Origin: Rhodosporidiobolus odoratus
Taxonomy: Eukaryota; Basidiomycota; Microbotryomycetes; Sporidiobolales; Sporidiobolaceae
Assembly (NCBI GenBank): GCA_034387635.1
Contig: JAOANU010000001.1
Span: forward strand, 62,001 to 126,000
Direction: 5' to 3'
Length of the DNA stretch: 64,000 nucleotides
Below, one piece after another: positions 1-15,460 of the stretch. A program made the translations under genes and the position numbers. Position 1 is the first letter of the stretch. Each line of letters starts with the position of its first letter. The notes beneath the pieces were generated by a model. It was not told the DNA's origin and ran no database searches. It saw only the letters and a program-made list of their open reading frames with translations.

Positions 1-2428
1 GGATAGCGTTGGTTCTTCGAGCCGGTGATCCATTCCCTAATGTCGACCCCACCGAGGAAGAGAACAACAACAACGACGACTGACTCCTCTCGTGCTGGGA
101 CATTCCCCCCGTATCCGTATTTGAATTCGAATAAACCGAAGGCGACGGCACCGCCGAGTCGAAAGACGGCGTCAGCGAACTCTGATTCGCACTACTACTC
201 GACACCGTGCGAGAAGCGAGCGAATCAAAGCTCCCACTTCCTCCCACGTTCGCTTGACTTCCCCCTTTGCCCGACGCAGACGACGAGAAAGTCGACTTCC
301 CCCCTGCCCCAACAGCAGCACCATACATCTGCCGTTCACCAATCGGACCCGTCCCCGTGGTCCCGCCGCCTCGTGATCCGGAGAAGTTTGTCGACCCCTT
401 GATCGTAGCGTTGCTCCCCCCACTCCGCCCAACCGAATCCAACCAACCCTGCGCATCCGGCGTCCTGGGTCTAGGACGATCCATCACGCTCACGCTCGGT
501 TTTCGAAACTCCCTTTCCTCCTCTGCTACGTTCTTCTGTGCCTCATTCACCGGAGGAGCAGAAGAGGGTTCATACGAGAGTGGCGGAACCGCAAACTGGA
601 ACATCCCTCCCGCGTCTGGTGTTTTGGGCCGAGAGCGATCGAGGACGCTACGTCGCTCTGCTGCTTGAGGGTCGAAGCGGAAGACGCTACCTTCTGCTTC
701 TCCCACGTTGTGAGTAGGCGAGGACGACGCCCCTCCGAGGCCGAAGCGGAAAACGCTCCCGGCGTCCGGGGTTTTTGGTCGACCCCGGTCGAGGACGCTC
801 GTCGATTCTTTCCTGACTGCTGTAGATGAAGGGGCGGAAGGAAAAGAGGCTGGCGTCGAACGAGATAGAGTGGGCGAAGTTTCGATCGAGGAGGAAGGGG
901 AGAGAGAAGAATAGGGATCAGGGGTTTTGGGTCGCGGACGGTTAAGCACGCTGTGAGAGTTGATCGAAGCCGGTGAGCGAGCAGAGGAAGAGGGTGAGGG
1001 AGAAGCGGCAGGAGTCGACGAAGAAGGGATGCCGCCGCGGGATGCCCACGAAGTGGCTACATCGTCGCGGTGTCCGGCAGAGGAGAGAGAAAGAGACGCA
1101 GAACTCCCAGACGGGTTGGGCGTTCTAGGTCGCGGCTTATCCAGCACGCTCGTCGTAATTGTGGAGGAAAGCGGTCGATCGGTCGGCGTCATAGTCGAAG
1201 CAGGAGAAATAGGTGCAGGGGTAGCGTGGCCGGGAGTCGAGGAGGCCGACGAGGACGAAGTAGAAGGCGACATGGAAGGGGCGAGAGAAGTCGATCTTGG
1301 TGCAAGGGAGGGGTGGGAACTCGAGGAAGAAGACGAGGCGTGCGAGAGTGACTGGGAGGAAGGTGCCGGAGATGCCGTGTAGAAACTCGCTGCAGTTGAT
1401 CCAGCGGTTGACGCTGCAGCTGGAGGTGGGGCGAGCGGAACCTGCGACACCAGCGGAGGGGGAGGAGAGGGGTACAGCGTTCCCTTACCCTTGCCTTCAA
1501 CCCCCTGTGCCCGATCTTGCGCTGAAGGCAGCGGCGGAAGAGGTGCAGTCGGTCCCGGCCCCAAGACAGGTGAAGCTGCACTCGTCCCACTCGCTGTGCT
1601 GCCCCGCCGCCCTATCCCGCCATTGTTGAAACTGTCGCTCCTGCTTCCACTACTCGCTCTTGGCGCCGCCGGCCTCGAACTCGTCTTGATCGCCACCCTC
1701 TGCCTAACCCCGAACTGCGAAGGCAAGAAGCTCATTTCCGCCTGCTCCCTCTGCGCCGCGCCCAGAGCGGAGGAGGGTCCAGGTGAAGGATCCCTTCGAA
1801 CGTAGGCTTGCTGTCCCTCCTTCTGAACGGGAACAAGGGGAGGCGAAGTACTGGTAGCGCCAAGATGAGGTGTTCCAGCTTGGAAAGTGGGTACAGGACT
1901 CCCGTTCGTGGACGAGGTCAAGGAAGTTGAGCGTCCTCGGCCCGCTCCGTTCAGGGTTGGCGAACCGGACAGAGAGGGCGGAACCGACCCTCCAGCGACG
2001 GGCGACTTCGAAGCTGACGGTACGAACTGCCGTGCCGCGCCGGGCAGCTGGACGTTGCCCCTCCCGTTGACGAATGGCTGTTGGGGGATGATCCGCGTCC
2101 AGGATCGCGACGGGGTCATGCCCGCGCTGCCAGGGTCAACCGTGGCAATTGGAGAACTGGACGGGACAAAGGCAGCGGAAAGGACAGGCGAAGCGGTGGG
2201 AGTGAGAACCGGCTGCATGAGGGGAGATTGCGAGACGCGGAAAGTCGGTTTTGGGGGCGGAGGCGGTGGAGGCGGGCCCGTCGGCGGTGGTGTAGGCGGT
2301 GGAGGTACGCTCGATGCTGACGAGGTGGATAGTCTAGGGGTTGCGGCGTTACTGGTGCCCGGGCTATTCGTGCCGTTCGTGTATGGGATGGGCGGCGGAA
2401 GGCGGGAGGAGGAAGGTTCAGCAGACAT
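1..2428 (-). CDS. Ser/Pro-rich protein with five-fold repeated SVLDRPRPKTPD motif (partial, C-terminus outside window)
   Basis: One uninterrupted frame runs from an ATG at 2428 (context CCGCCATGT) to base 1, 809 codons without a stop, so the gene continues beyond the left edge. The product is almost entirely Ser, Pro, Thr, Ala and Gly, as in a disordered protein. A polyproline stretch lies at about residues 41-61 (VPPPPTPPP then PPPPPPPP followed by KPTF). From about residue 422 onward a 12-14 residue motif of the form [ST]-V-[LM]-[DN]-[RK]-x-R-P-[KR]-T-P-[DN] occurs five times, about 50-65 residues apart. Two copies are followed by a second short motif, [VM]F[RQ]F. The TPD core is a proline-directed phosphorylation-type site, which is an inference only. 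No catalytic domain is visible in the part present, and I do not recognise the family. No intron is needed in 2.4 kb, unlike the intron-rich neighbours. Confidence 0.75.
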   Translation of the reverse strand, partial: MSAEPSSSRLPPPIPYTNGTNSPGTSNAATPRLSTSSASSVPPPPTPPPTGPPPPPPPPKPTFRVSQSPLMQPVLTPTASPVLSAAFVPSSSPIATVDPGSAGMTPSRSWTRIIPQQPFVNGRGNVQLPGAARQFVPSASKSPVAGGSVPPSLSGSPTLNGAGRGRSTSLTSSTNGSPVPTFQAGTPHLGATSTSPPLVPVQKEGQQAYVRRDPSPGPSSALGAAQREQAEMSFLPSQFGVRQRVAIKTSSRPAAPRASSGSRSDSFNNGGIGRRGSTASGTSAASPVLGPGPTAPLPPLPSAQDRAQGVEGKGKGTLYPSPPPPLVSQVPLAPPPAAASTAGSTAASFYTASPAPSSQSLSHASSSSSSSHPSLAPRSTSLAPSMSPSTSSSSASSTPGHATPAPISPASTMTPTDRPLSSTITTSVLDKPRPRTPNPSGSSASLSLSSAGHRDDVATSWASRGGIPSSSTPAASPSPSSSARSPASINSHSVLNRPRPKTPDPYSSLSPSSSIETSPTLSRSTPASFPSAPSSTAVRKESTSVLDRGRPKTPDAGSVFRFGLGGASSSPTHNVGEAEGSVFRFDPQAAERRSVLDRSRPKTPDAGGMFQFAVPPLSYEPSSAPPVNEAQKNVAEEEREFRKPSVSVMDRPRPRTPDAQGWLDSVGRSGGSNATIKGSTNFSGSRGGGTTGTGPIGERQMYGAAVGAGGKSTFSSSASGKGGSQANVGGSGSFDSLASRTVSSSSANQSSLTPSFDSAVPSPSVYSNSNTDTGGMSQHERSQSSLLLFSSSVGSTLGNGSPARRTNAI
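454..1160 (-). repeat. Five-copy coding repeat, SVLDRPRPKTPD type
   Basis: Copies lie at about 1111-1160 (TSVLDKPRPRTPN), 914-958 (HSVLNRPRPKTPD), 758-806 (TSVLDRGRPKTPDAG), 611-650 (RSVLDRSRPKTPDAG) and 454-498 (VSVMDRPRPRTPDAQ), all in the frame of the minus-strand gene. Spacing is about 195, 155, 150 and 155 bp. The residues R-P/x-R-P-K/R-T-P are kept while the linkers are unrelated low-complexity sequence. Confidence 0.85.
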
Positions 2429-3702
2429 GGCGGGGAGAGTGGCGCGAGTCAAGGTGCACTGCAAGGAGATACGGGCATGAGTAGAGCGCTCCATGCAAGT
2501 ATTCTGCTTTCTCTGGGCATTCGACCCCCCCTCGTTTCCTCGACCCGTTCAAGCGGGTGTTCCCTGCTGCAGTGTAGGCCGAGTCGGACCAGCCTCGCGC
2601 CTTTGGTTGGGTCTAAGCGTCTCCCGCCATCTCTAGTCGGTCCTAGCTGGTAGCAACGCACCTCTGACCTCGGAAGCTCTTATTAGCGAGCCACCCAGTC
2701 CTCGTCTAAGTCCCTCTGACGGATTCCGTTAGAGCGCGCAGTCTTTAAATCACGCTGTGAGAGACGAAGAACGTGTTCAGCTTGCGTCTGAGTGTAAGAG
2801 AGTGCAAGTTGCTCACCGCGGACGTTGATGAACCCGATCAGTCTGACCCTCTTGACGACCGTTTGAGAGCCCAGCGGATGATTCAACGAAACAGTGGTGA
2901 CCTGATACGTCAATAAGCTATCGACTGTGTTGTTTGTTGGTTGTTGTAGGCGAGTTGAGAATAGCGGGGATGAGACGGAAGGAGGCCGTCGCGGGAATGT
3001 GATCCGTAAGACTGCTTGAGCTAGGGTGAGCGACTGCTGCGGTTACAGTGCTGCAGAGTCGCAGACTTGAGTCCCTTACAAGGTTTTCTCAACGGAGTCG
3101 AGGTGGGAATGAGACGGGACAGACGGCGAACGGGGACCCCGCGACGGGCGAGGTCAAGTTATATTTTGAATCGAATCGATCGTACAGAGGCTGTCCACTA
3201 GCTGCAAGGATCAGGTCGATCGCCTTTTACTGCACAGAAAGAGCGACAACGGGAGTTGGAGAGGGGAGACGAAACCCTCGTGTTTTCCTTCCAGCTTTCC
3301 TGGCTCCCTGTAAGCCGGTGAGACGAGCCATGGGGGACGCGTCAGCGAGCTCGAGGCACAGCGGCGCCATGTCTGCTCGAAAGAGGGTAGCAAGAAGCCT
3401 ATATCTAGGCGGTCCAGCGTTCAGATTCGCTTCCGACGACATCATGATGAAAGCGATATTGCTGCCTCAGCATTACGTCTGGCTGGGGCAGCTCGTTGAT
3501 GTACGTTACGCCAAAACTACAAGACATTTGTAGAGAAAGGCTGCGGAAGTATGCAGCACTGAGGGAAAGAAGGGAAGTCATGAGAATACGTACGAGAGAC
3601 CAGCGGGGGAATGAAGAAGGTCTTGCACTGGAAGGTCGAAATCAGAGGGAGAGAGAGAGTGAGTAAGAGAAAAGGGGTATGAAGCTTCATTCACTCAAGC
3701 GC
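2429..3702. other. Intergenic, no gene seen
   Basis: Between the start of the Ser/Pro-rich gene and the 3' end of the decayed secreted-protein gene. Open frames on both strands are short and show no domain, splice pattern or codon pattern that I can support. The part next to 2428 must hold the promoter and 5' leader of the minus-strand gene. Confidence 0.5.
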
Positions 3703-5370
3703 TTAAAGCCTCCCCAACCCAGCCAACGATCCACCAACATTTCCACTCCTCGCCCCACCAAGGTTCCCAAGCAGCCCACTGAAAACTTGATCAAGCCCAA
3801 CGACGCCGAGGATGTTTTGAAGCGGTCCGAGCTGGGAAGAGGTGTAGGACGAGTTTAGGTACTGGTTGAAGTGCGCGGTGGGGTAGAGGGAGAGGAGGCC
3901 TCAGGGTTGGGAGACTTGGGCTGGGGTTAAGGTGGAGATGGACTGCACTCAAGGGACGAAATAGTCAGTACGAGGTAACGGAGCGAGTGATACGGCGAGA
4001 AGACGTGAAAAGAAAGGAAAAGAAGAGGAAACGCAAACGTACTCCGCCGTTCATAAGGTTTTCGAGCAGCTGCGTAAGCTCGACCCTAACGTCAACGTCA
4101 GCAGTGATAGTTTAGTCGTCATCGTTGTTGTCGCGCTTCTCATTGACCGGCGCAGCAGTCTGCAAAGTCGACCACGGAAAGAAGCGAATATCAGCAAGGC
4201 GAAGAGGCAGCAAAGGCAGCGATGATGCAAGCGTATCGCTTCACGCTTCTTCAGGATCCCATTCACGCCCGAAACGGCGCCGTTGACCGTGCCCTCCGAG
4301 CCGAGGACGACAGTGTTGAGGCCCGGTTCAGTCTTGTGGAGCAACGAGAGGACGTTCTTCAGGAGGGCTTGGTCCCGAGGAGAGGGCTAAGTAGACACAA
4401 CAGGCAGGGAAGGGAGTCAGTCGGGGCAAAAGGAGAAGGGGGAGACGCGAGCGGGACATACCGAGCCGTCCTTGCCGTCCTCCTTCTTGCCGTTGACAGC
4501 GTCGTCAAGTACGGAGACTGCACCGTCAACGGTTCCTTCCGTACCGAGCACGGCAGTGTTCTACAGAAATCGCAGCAGCATGACACGAGGAAAAGTATCA
4601 GCGAGTCTGCTGAAGCAGAAGAGAAAGGAAAGATATGAGACGCACCACTCCGGGCTCGGGATCTTGTGCAGAAGGCCTAGGAGACCTTGCAGCAAAGCCT
4701 GGTCCTCATCGTCGCGCTTCTTCAAGGACATCGTCGAGCAACGGACCACCGTACCAACGTCGTGAGCGACAGGTCATAGGAGAGAAAGAGAAGTAAGGTA
4801 GCGTACACCCGAAACGGCGCCGTTAACGGTGCCTTCGGTACCGAGAACGACGGTAGCCTGCCCACCAATAGGGTCAGATGAGCAACCGCTCCGACAGCGA
4901 GAAGACGCAAGGTAGAGAAGGAAAGAGAACGTACAGCCCCCGTCTCAGTCTTGTGCAAAAGGCTAAGCAAGCCCTGCAACAACGCCTGTTGATTCCTCTT
5001 CATCGCCTTCTAAGCCAACTCGGCATGAGGGCGCGCTTCACCACGATTGCGCTTGTCCAGGCGAGCGGCGCCGGAGGAACGGCGAGCAGGAGCGGGATCG
5101 GCAGGGGGAGAGGCGAAGGAGGCGCGTTTGGCGAGGTCGAGATCGGGGGACGAGGGGCGTAGGGAGGAGATGGAGCGGCGGATTTTGACCATACGGTCCT
5201 ATAGGAGAGCAAGAGAGAGGGTTAATGATCGAAGACAAGATAGGCTGCAAGGAAAAGGGAATAAAGACGCGAGGGAGGGAGGGGAGGAAAGACGCACTGC
5301 TTGGACCGGTTCTGCTCCTCCGGCTAGAGCCGAAGCGGCGAGAGACGAAGAGAGCCGACTTGAAGAGCAT
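3703..5370 (-). pseudogene. Decayed secreted protein built from repeated LLHKTE / VLGTEGTVNGAVSG exons
   Basis: On the minus strand an ATG at 5370 opens a signal-peptide-like segment (MLFKSALFV, then in the +1 frame LAASALAGGAEPVQA), so a one-base loss breaks it near 5344. The next exon (from about 5192) runs to an in-frame TAG at 5010-5012. Repeated exon modules then follow: DQALLQGLLSLLHKTE-type and VLGTEGTVNGAVSG-type, near 5003-4800, 4745-4480 and 4390-4240, separated by introns with good GT/AG ends and mostly phase 0. The middle module is out of register after LLHK (near 4655). Downstream the same frame hits TAA at 4112-4114 and TGA at 3901-3903, yet coding-like sequence continues on both sides (ELTQLLENLMNGG; SISTLTPAQVS; LLSLYPTAHFNQYLNSSYTS) to a final TAA at 3703. 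Five disablements argue for a pseudogene. An unresolved splice pattern is the alternative. Family unknown. Confidence 0.6.
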
Positions 5371-7020
5371 ATTGTTGGACTAGCGAGCGGAATTGGTGAG
5401 GAAAGAGCGTCGATGGTCGGTACGAGGAAGAGAGGGTCGAGTTAGGTGAAGGGCGAGGTTGGAAGGCGTTTGCGGAGGCTAACGTTGCTGATGGAGGAGA
5501 AAACAAGAAACGGAAAGCGAGCAGAAAGAGCGGCCTTTATACTCCTCGCCCGCAGCGGACGGACCATGACCTAGCAGTGGGAAGTCTTTCCCAGCATCGA
5601 CTCTATTCCATATTGCGTCTTCCGTCTTCCATTTTCATTCGAGAGAAACGCCTCCTGGCTGCGGATTCATCATCGTCGGCGTCGAGTTGTGAAAGAAGTT
5701 GAGAAATGCCCAGAACATCGGGGCGCGGCGAGAAGCTCTTCGACAAGCTAGATCACTTTGTTGGACTCCAAGCAATATTCGAAGCTGCTCCTTCATTACG
5801 AGCAGGGAAAGCATGGCAAGTCGTGGACGATCGAGGGTAACCGGTGTATGGGAACGAGGTCACAGCAGAGCCATGCGGGTGTGGTGCGTGGCCGAGTGCG
5901 GCTGGATGGAAGGTGTCGCAGAGCCATCGAGTGGAGTTGGCGTGGTTGTTCCGGGAGATGCAGTGAAGAGGTGCGTCGACACGGGAGCGGGTGACAGAAT
6001 GACGGCAGGGTGAAAAGCACGGGTGATAAGGTGAAACTATTAGCCTGTACCGGCAAGCATCAGCCTACTCACGTGACTCTGCGTGTGCCAGCAGGACGTA
6101 CTCGAACCAAGTCCACCTCTATTATCAGCGCACCTCCAGAGCCTCCCTCTGCATGCCGCTGGACGACTGCCAGACGCCAGCAGTCGGTAGCATGACGAGC
6201 GTGTGACGACCTACGCACATGCTTATAGCTCCAGCGAGAGAACGACGGAAGTCGAAAGTGGTCAAAATGGAAGAAGTGTTCGGGGAGAAGTTGGAACGAA
6301 ATGAACGAGTTCTGCAGGTTCGACTTGCTCAAAGCGTAATCGGACACTCCCCGTCGTCTGGCACCTGTCGGCCGCAAGTACGTAGCGAGCGAGGTCACCC
6401 GCCCAGTCGCAAACCGACTTTTTTCTTCCGAAAGAGAGAAGAAAAGGGGTCAATGGGGAAGTGGTCTACCCTAGCGGTTAATCGTCTCGCGGGGAGCAGT
6501 GTGAGCATGTCGCCACCGTAGACGCATTCCATGCCACTCTGGGTCGGAACGAGAGACGAAGCAGAGAGGTGAAAAATATCCGACCTTCCCAAGTGAGATG
6601 TTCTATCGACAGTACCTTGACAGTACCATCTTCGATACGCAGGCCAAGTTGCAATCTGGTACAGGACGGCACACTGGGTGGAGGTAATACGATGAGAAGG
6701 CGTTGCACCAACAGCTGACGCAAGGTCGTCGCTGTTCAACTTGGCGGTTGAGCTACGGACGGGCGCACCCTAGCCGACCGGTGCAGGTTCTGTGTAGTGT
6801 GAAGCCCTAGTCTACGGGTATACAGGACAAAGATGCGGTAGAAATCGAAGAGAAGAAGGGGAAACAAGATCGTGTCCATTCTGAAAAATCAGCTTCCGGG
6901 GACGAAGCCGCTCGTCCTCGTGCCGAAGCTAACTAGCATGTCCATGTGAGCTCTAAGACGTAGGTAGAGTTAGTAATACACAATTGAGGCGACTTGCACG
7001 CGCGAGAAAAGAGAACAGAT
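5371..7020. other. Intergenic, no supported gene
   Basis: A 1.65 kb stretch between two secreted-protein loci. It begins with the upstream region of the decayed gene. No open frame longer than about 110 codons and no spliced gene model could be supported. A GGTTCGAGTAC-like string near 6090-6105 (minus strand) resembles a tRNA B box, but no matching A box or cloverleaf was found. Confidence 0.45.
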
Positions 7021-8030
7021 TCAAACTGACCCTGACATTGATCCGCTCTCCTGCACGACCCCAACTAATCCTAACCCCCACACCGTCCCCTCCACCAAGC
7101 CCTTCATCTCCCCCTCAATCTCTTCCATCAGGGCGTCGATCGCAGCTTGTTGCGAACTAGGAAGGTAAGGTAACACCGACGAGACGGACGAGACGGTTGA
7201 GGATAGGTTCGAGAGGAGGATTGAGAGGAGTAGGAGGGGGTCGGTGGGCTGCAATAAATCTCGGAAGATCAGTAAGGGAAATAGAAACGAGAGCGAGGAG
7301 GGAAGAAACTTACAGGTTGGACGACCAAGGATCGCTTCGGGTGCGCGTGGCCAGAGGGGAGGGGCGAAGCGGAGGCAGCGGCGGGACGCACAGCCCCTAC
7401 AGCGAGACTGGGGCCGGGCTCAACGGGAGTGGTGCTATCGCCGCGAAGGGAGGCAGAGGAGATGGTTGACGAAATAAGGCGGAGGAGGTGAAAAAGGTTG
7501 TCGTGCTGTTCGTGCACCGCAGACCATCCAGTAAGTCGAATTCAGGCGCCGCACAGAGGATATCAGCAAGAGAAGAACGTACAATCTCCTCCCCAACTGC
7601 CTCAGCCCACCTCTCCCTCTTCGCCCCTTGCACTGCCCTTTTCACCCTCTCCGCCCCCCTCTCAATCTCCTCCCTCACGCTCTCCGTCGCTCTCCCCAGC
7701 ACTCTCAGTTGTCTCTCCACCACTCTGACCTGCACTGCCTTTCTAGTCGCCTGCAGAACGCTCGAAGGAGGTGCCACAGCTTGCCGTTGTTTGAGGAGCT
7801 GGCGGGTGATTAGGCGTGGGATGGCATGGGCGTGGTGGGACTGTAGGTTGGAAGTGGTGCGAGGGGGAAAGAGGTGCGAGTGGGCCGCGTGGACGGCAGG
7901 GAGGGCGAAGAGGCAGGCTACATCAGAGAGAAGGAAAAGATCAGGTTCGAGTACCTAGGCTGAAGCTGGACTGGGACGTACAGAGGAGAAGAGCGCAGAT
8001 AAACGAGCGGAAGGACAAAGCCAGCGACAT
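7021..8030 (-). CDS. Orphan secreted protein, 267 aa, four exons
   Basis: Exons are 8030-7982, 7917-7583, 7505-7314 and 7248-7021. The introns have GTACGT, GTACGT and GTAAGT donors and TAG or CAG acceptors, and the joined length is 268 codons including TGA. The N-terminus (MSLALSFRSFICALLL, then SCLFALPAVHA) is a clear signal peptide with an AxA-type cleavage site that only forms when intron 1 is removed, which supports this start. The mature part is helical and charged in the middle (VVERQLRVLGRATESVREE), then rich in Leu and Ser (LLLLSILLSNLSSTVSS), ending near ESGSMSGSV. No cysteine-rich pattern, catalytic motif or GPI signal was recognised. Function unknown. It lies head-to-head with the Fun30 gene across about 1.2 kb. 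Confidence 0.75.
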
Positions 8031-9252
8031 CTTCCGCGATGGGAAAGAGGGGAGTCAAGAACAAGGAAACCGGGAACAGAAAACGAGCGTGAGGTAGCGG
8101 GGAGCGCTGGTGCAGAAGTGCCTCAAGGCGCTCACGGGCGATAGCAGTCGAGTAGATTGGAATACAGAGAGTATGGCGATAGAGCAGCAAGACAAGCTGT
8201 CCACTCGAGAAGGGGACCCTGCCTGCGCTCAGAGGTAAACCTAAGCGAAGGAGGACAAGGCCGTCTCCGCGTTCAGAGGTGCCACGCCAGTCGGAGACAC
8301 CCAGCGTTGAACGCGACGCAGTCGTTGTCGAGGGAGAGAAGAGGAACCGGCGGTGGAGTTGAGAAGGCTCGTGGGCCGGAAGATGAGAAGAGAAGAAAGG
8401 GAGGAAAAGCGGCGTCGGCGGGTCACGTCGTCGCACGGCGTGAATGGGACGGATCGCAAAGTCGGGTCGCCAGTGTCGCGAGTGGATCGCGAGTGCCCGC
8501 ATCGAGTTTGACGAGAGGTGGTTGACCCCCGCTTTTTTCGGCATGAGAAGGGAAAAAAGGGGAAGGCGGCGGCGACCATCTCGGGTCGGTGGTGGGGGTG
8601 ATCAGTATTTTTGATCGAATGATAGTGTCATACTACACTCTGATCAGTGCTGGGTAACTCTAGCAGTGCTATCAGATTGTACCCTGTAATGTAAAATGTG
8701 AGTAAGGGATTTGGTGGTCCACCCTTGTTCGCTGTCGCTCATCACACACTGCACCGGCTGTAGTCAATCTGCTCTAGACAGACTCAGTACCCACCTATCA
8801 CCCTACTGAGACTGTTTACCAGGTAATCCACCCTTGACGCGAAGAGTCGCGTCCATCTCTTGCTCCGCCTCGACTCTCCTCTTTCAAATTGGATCAACCC
8901 TCGACTGAATACCACCGCAGATTGACTGTCTAGTCAACGAGTAGAAGGATGAACCCACAGCAAGATACAAATGGTGGGTCTCGAATTGATTGAGTTGAGT
9001 CGACGAGGCAGGAAAGAGGGAGAAGGAACTAAAGGACCGACAGTCGCGTCTGCATGTTCGACTTGCTCAACATAGTCGATCATATTGTGTGAGGTGGTCA
9101 CTGTGCTCGCCGCACTGGTCACTCGGCGGTGTTGGCGTGGGTGGTTTCGGTTGTTTGGGCACGAGATGGCAAGAGCGAGAAGGGCCGAGGTCCGGGCAAG
9201 TCGGGTCAGATGGGGCCGGTGAGGCTCGTATGAGCCTCTGTACTCGCTCACA
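8031..9252. other. Intergenic region between divergent genes
   Basis: Holds the upstream regions of the secreted-protein gene (minus) and the Fun30 gene (plus). About 8595-8720 is visibly less GC-rich than the surroundings and contains several GATCA and AGTGCT/AGTGCTA words. No gene supported. Confidence 0.45.
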
Positions 9253-14698
<5,446 letters not shown>

Positions 14699-15460
14699 GA
14701 CAGCAGTCCGGTCAAGGCGGCAGCATGGAGATGAAGATGATGGAAAAGGCGCGAACGAGCCGGGGCTGTGTGGGGGCGGTTGGCCTGGGGTTTTTCTTGC
14801 AGAGTCGTTTTCTCCTTCTTTCCTCCTCCTTTTCTTCCGCTCTTTTTGCACCCCTTCTTCGTCGCCATCCCTTCTTGTCCGGTAGTATCTTGTTACTTTT
14901 TTTTTTCAGTGTCACGCGCTCATTATCCGTTGCAGTATTACGAGTCTCCCTCATCTGCCAGCCTACAATGCAAGACTTGGAGGAGAAAGCTCCGCGACCT
15001 TCCCAAGCTGTGCGTACAATGCCTCTTGTCCCCGTCTAGCCGCATCGCAGTCATCCACTGCTGCAGTATCGTGGAATGCTCCGATCTCCTGTGTGGAAGA
15101 ATCGACTGGTCAGTGCATTGACCCTCCGGCGGCAGGAGCATTCCCTCGCCCGCTTCACCCGGATCTCCCCGAGGTCAGCTCTCTACCATGGCACAATTCA
15201 GGCGAAGTGGGAGAGTGAGAGGTGGTAGGCATCCAAGAGAGAGCAGGGATGGGAAGGTGGACGGTCATGTATAAAGCGAGGCAGCAATTTTCGTTTAGTC
15301 TGTTTCTCCTCGATTGTCGCCTCGCAAAGCGGGCCACGCTACTGAGAGATGTCTCTGAGGGAGATATTGCGCTCATCATTGCACTCATTGAGCTGCTTTC
15401 AGGGGGAACAAGCGAGGACTGGGAGTCGGTAAACGGGGCGAGAGCGCTGAGATACGGCTG
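14699..15460. other. Intergenic 3' regions of convergent genes
   Basis: Between the stop of the Fun30-like gene and the stop of the Dap1-like gene (convergent). Contains a poly-T run near 14898-14907 and CT-rich sequence. The left end of the 1.27 kb inverted repeat begins inside it at about 15246. No gene supported. Confidence 0.5.

Noticed and set aside
3901..5012. Stop-codon readthrough or codon reassignment explaining the in-frame stops
   Set aside because: All three stop types occur inside damaged loci together with frameshifts, while intact genes in the window end normally at TAA, TAG and TGA.
6069..6130. Possible tRNA on the minus strand (GGTTCGAGTAC B-box-like string)
   Set aside because: No A box at the right distance and no cloverleaf stems could be formed.
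7918..8544. 208-codon minus-strand open frame
   Set aside because: Its 3' part covers exon 1 and intron 1 of the orphan secreted protein; the spliced model gives a proper signal peptide whereas this frame does not.
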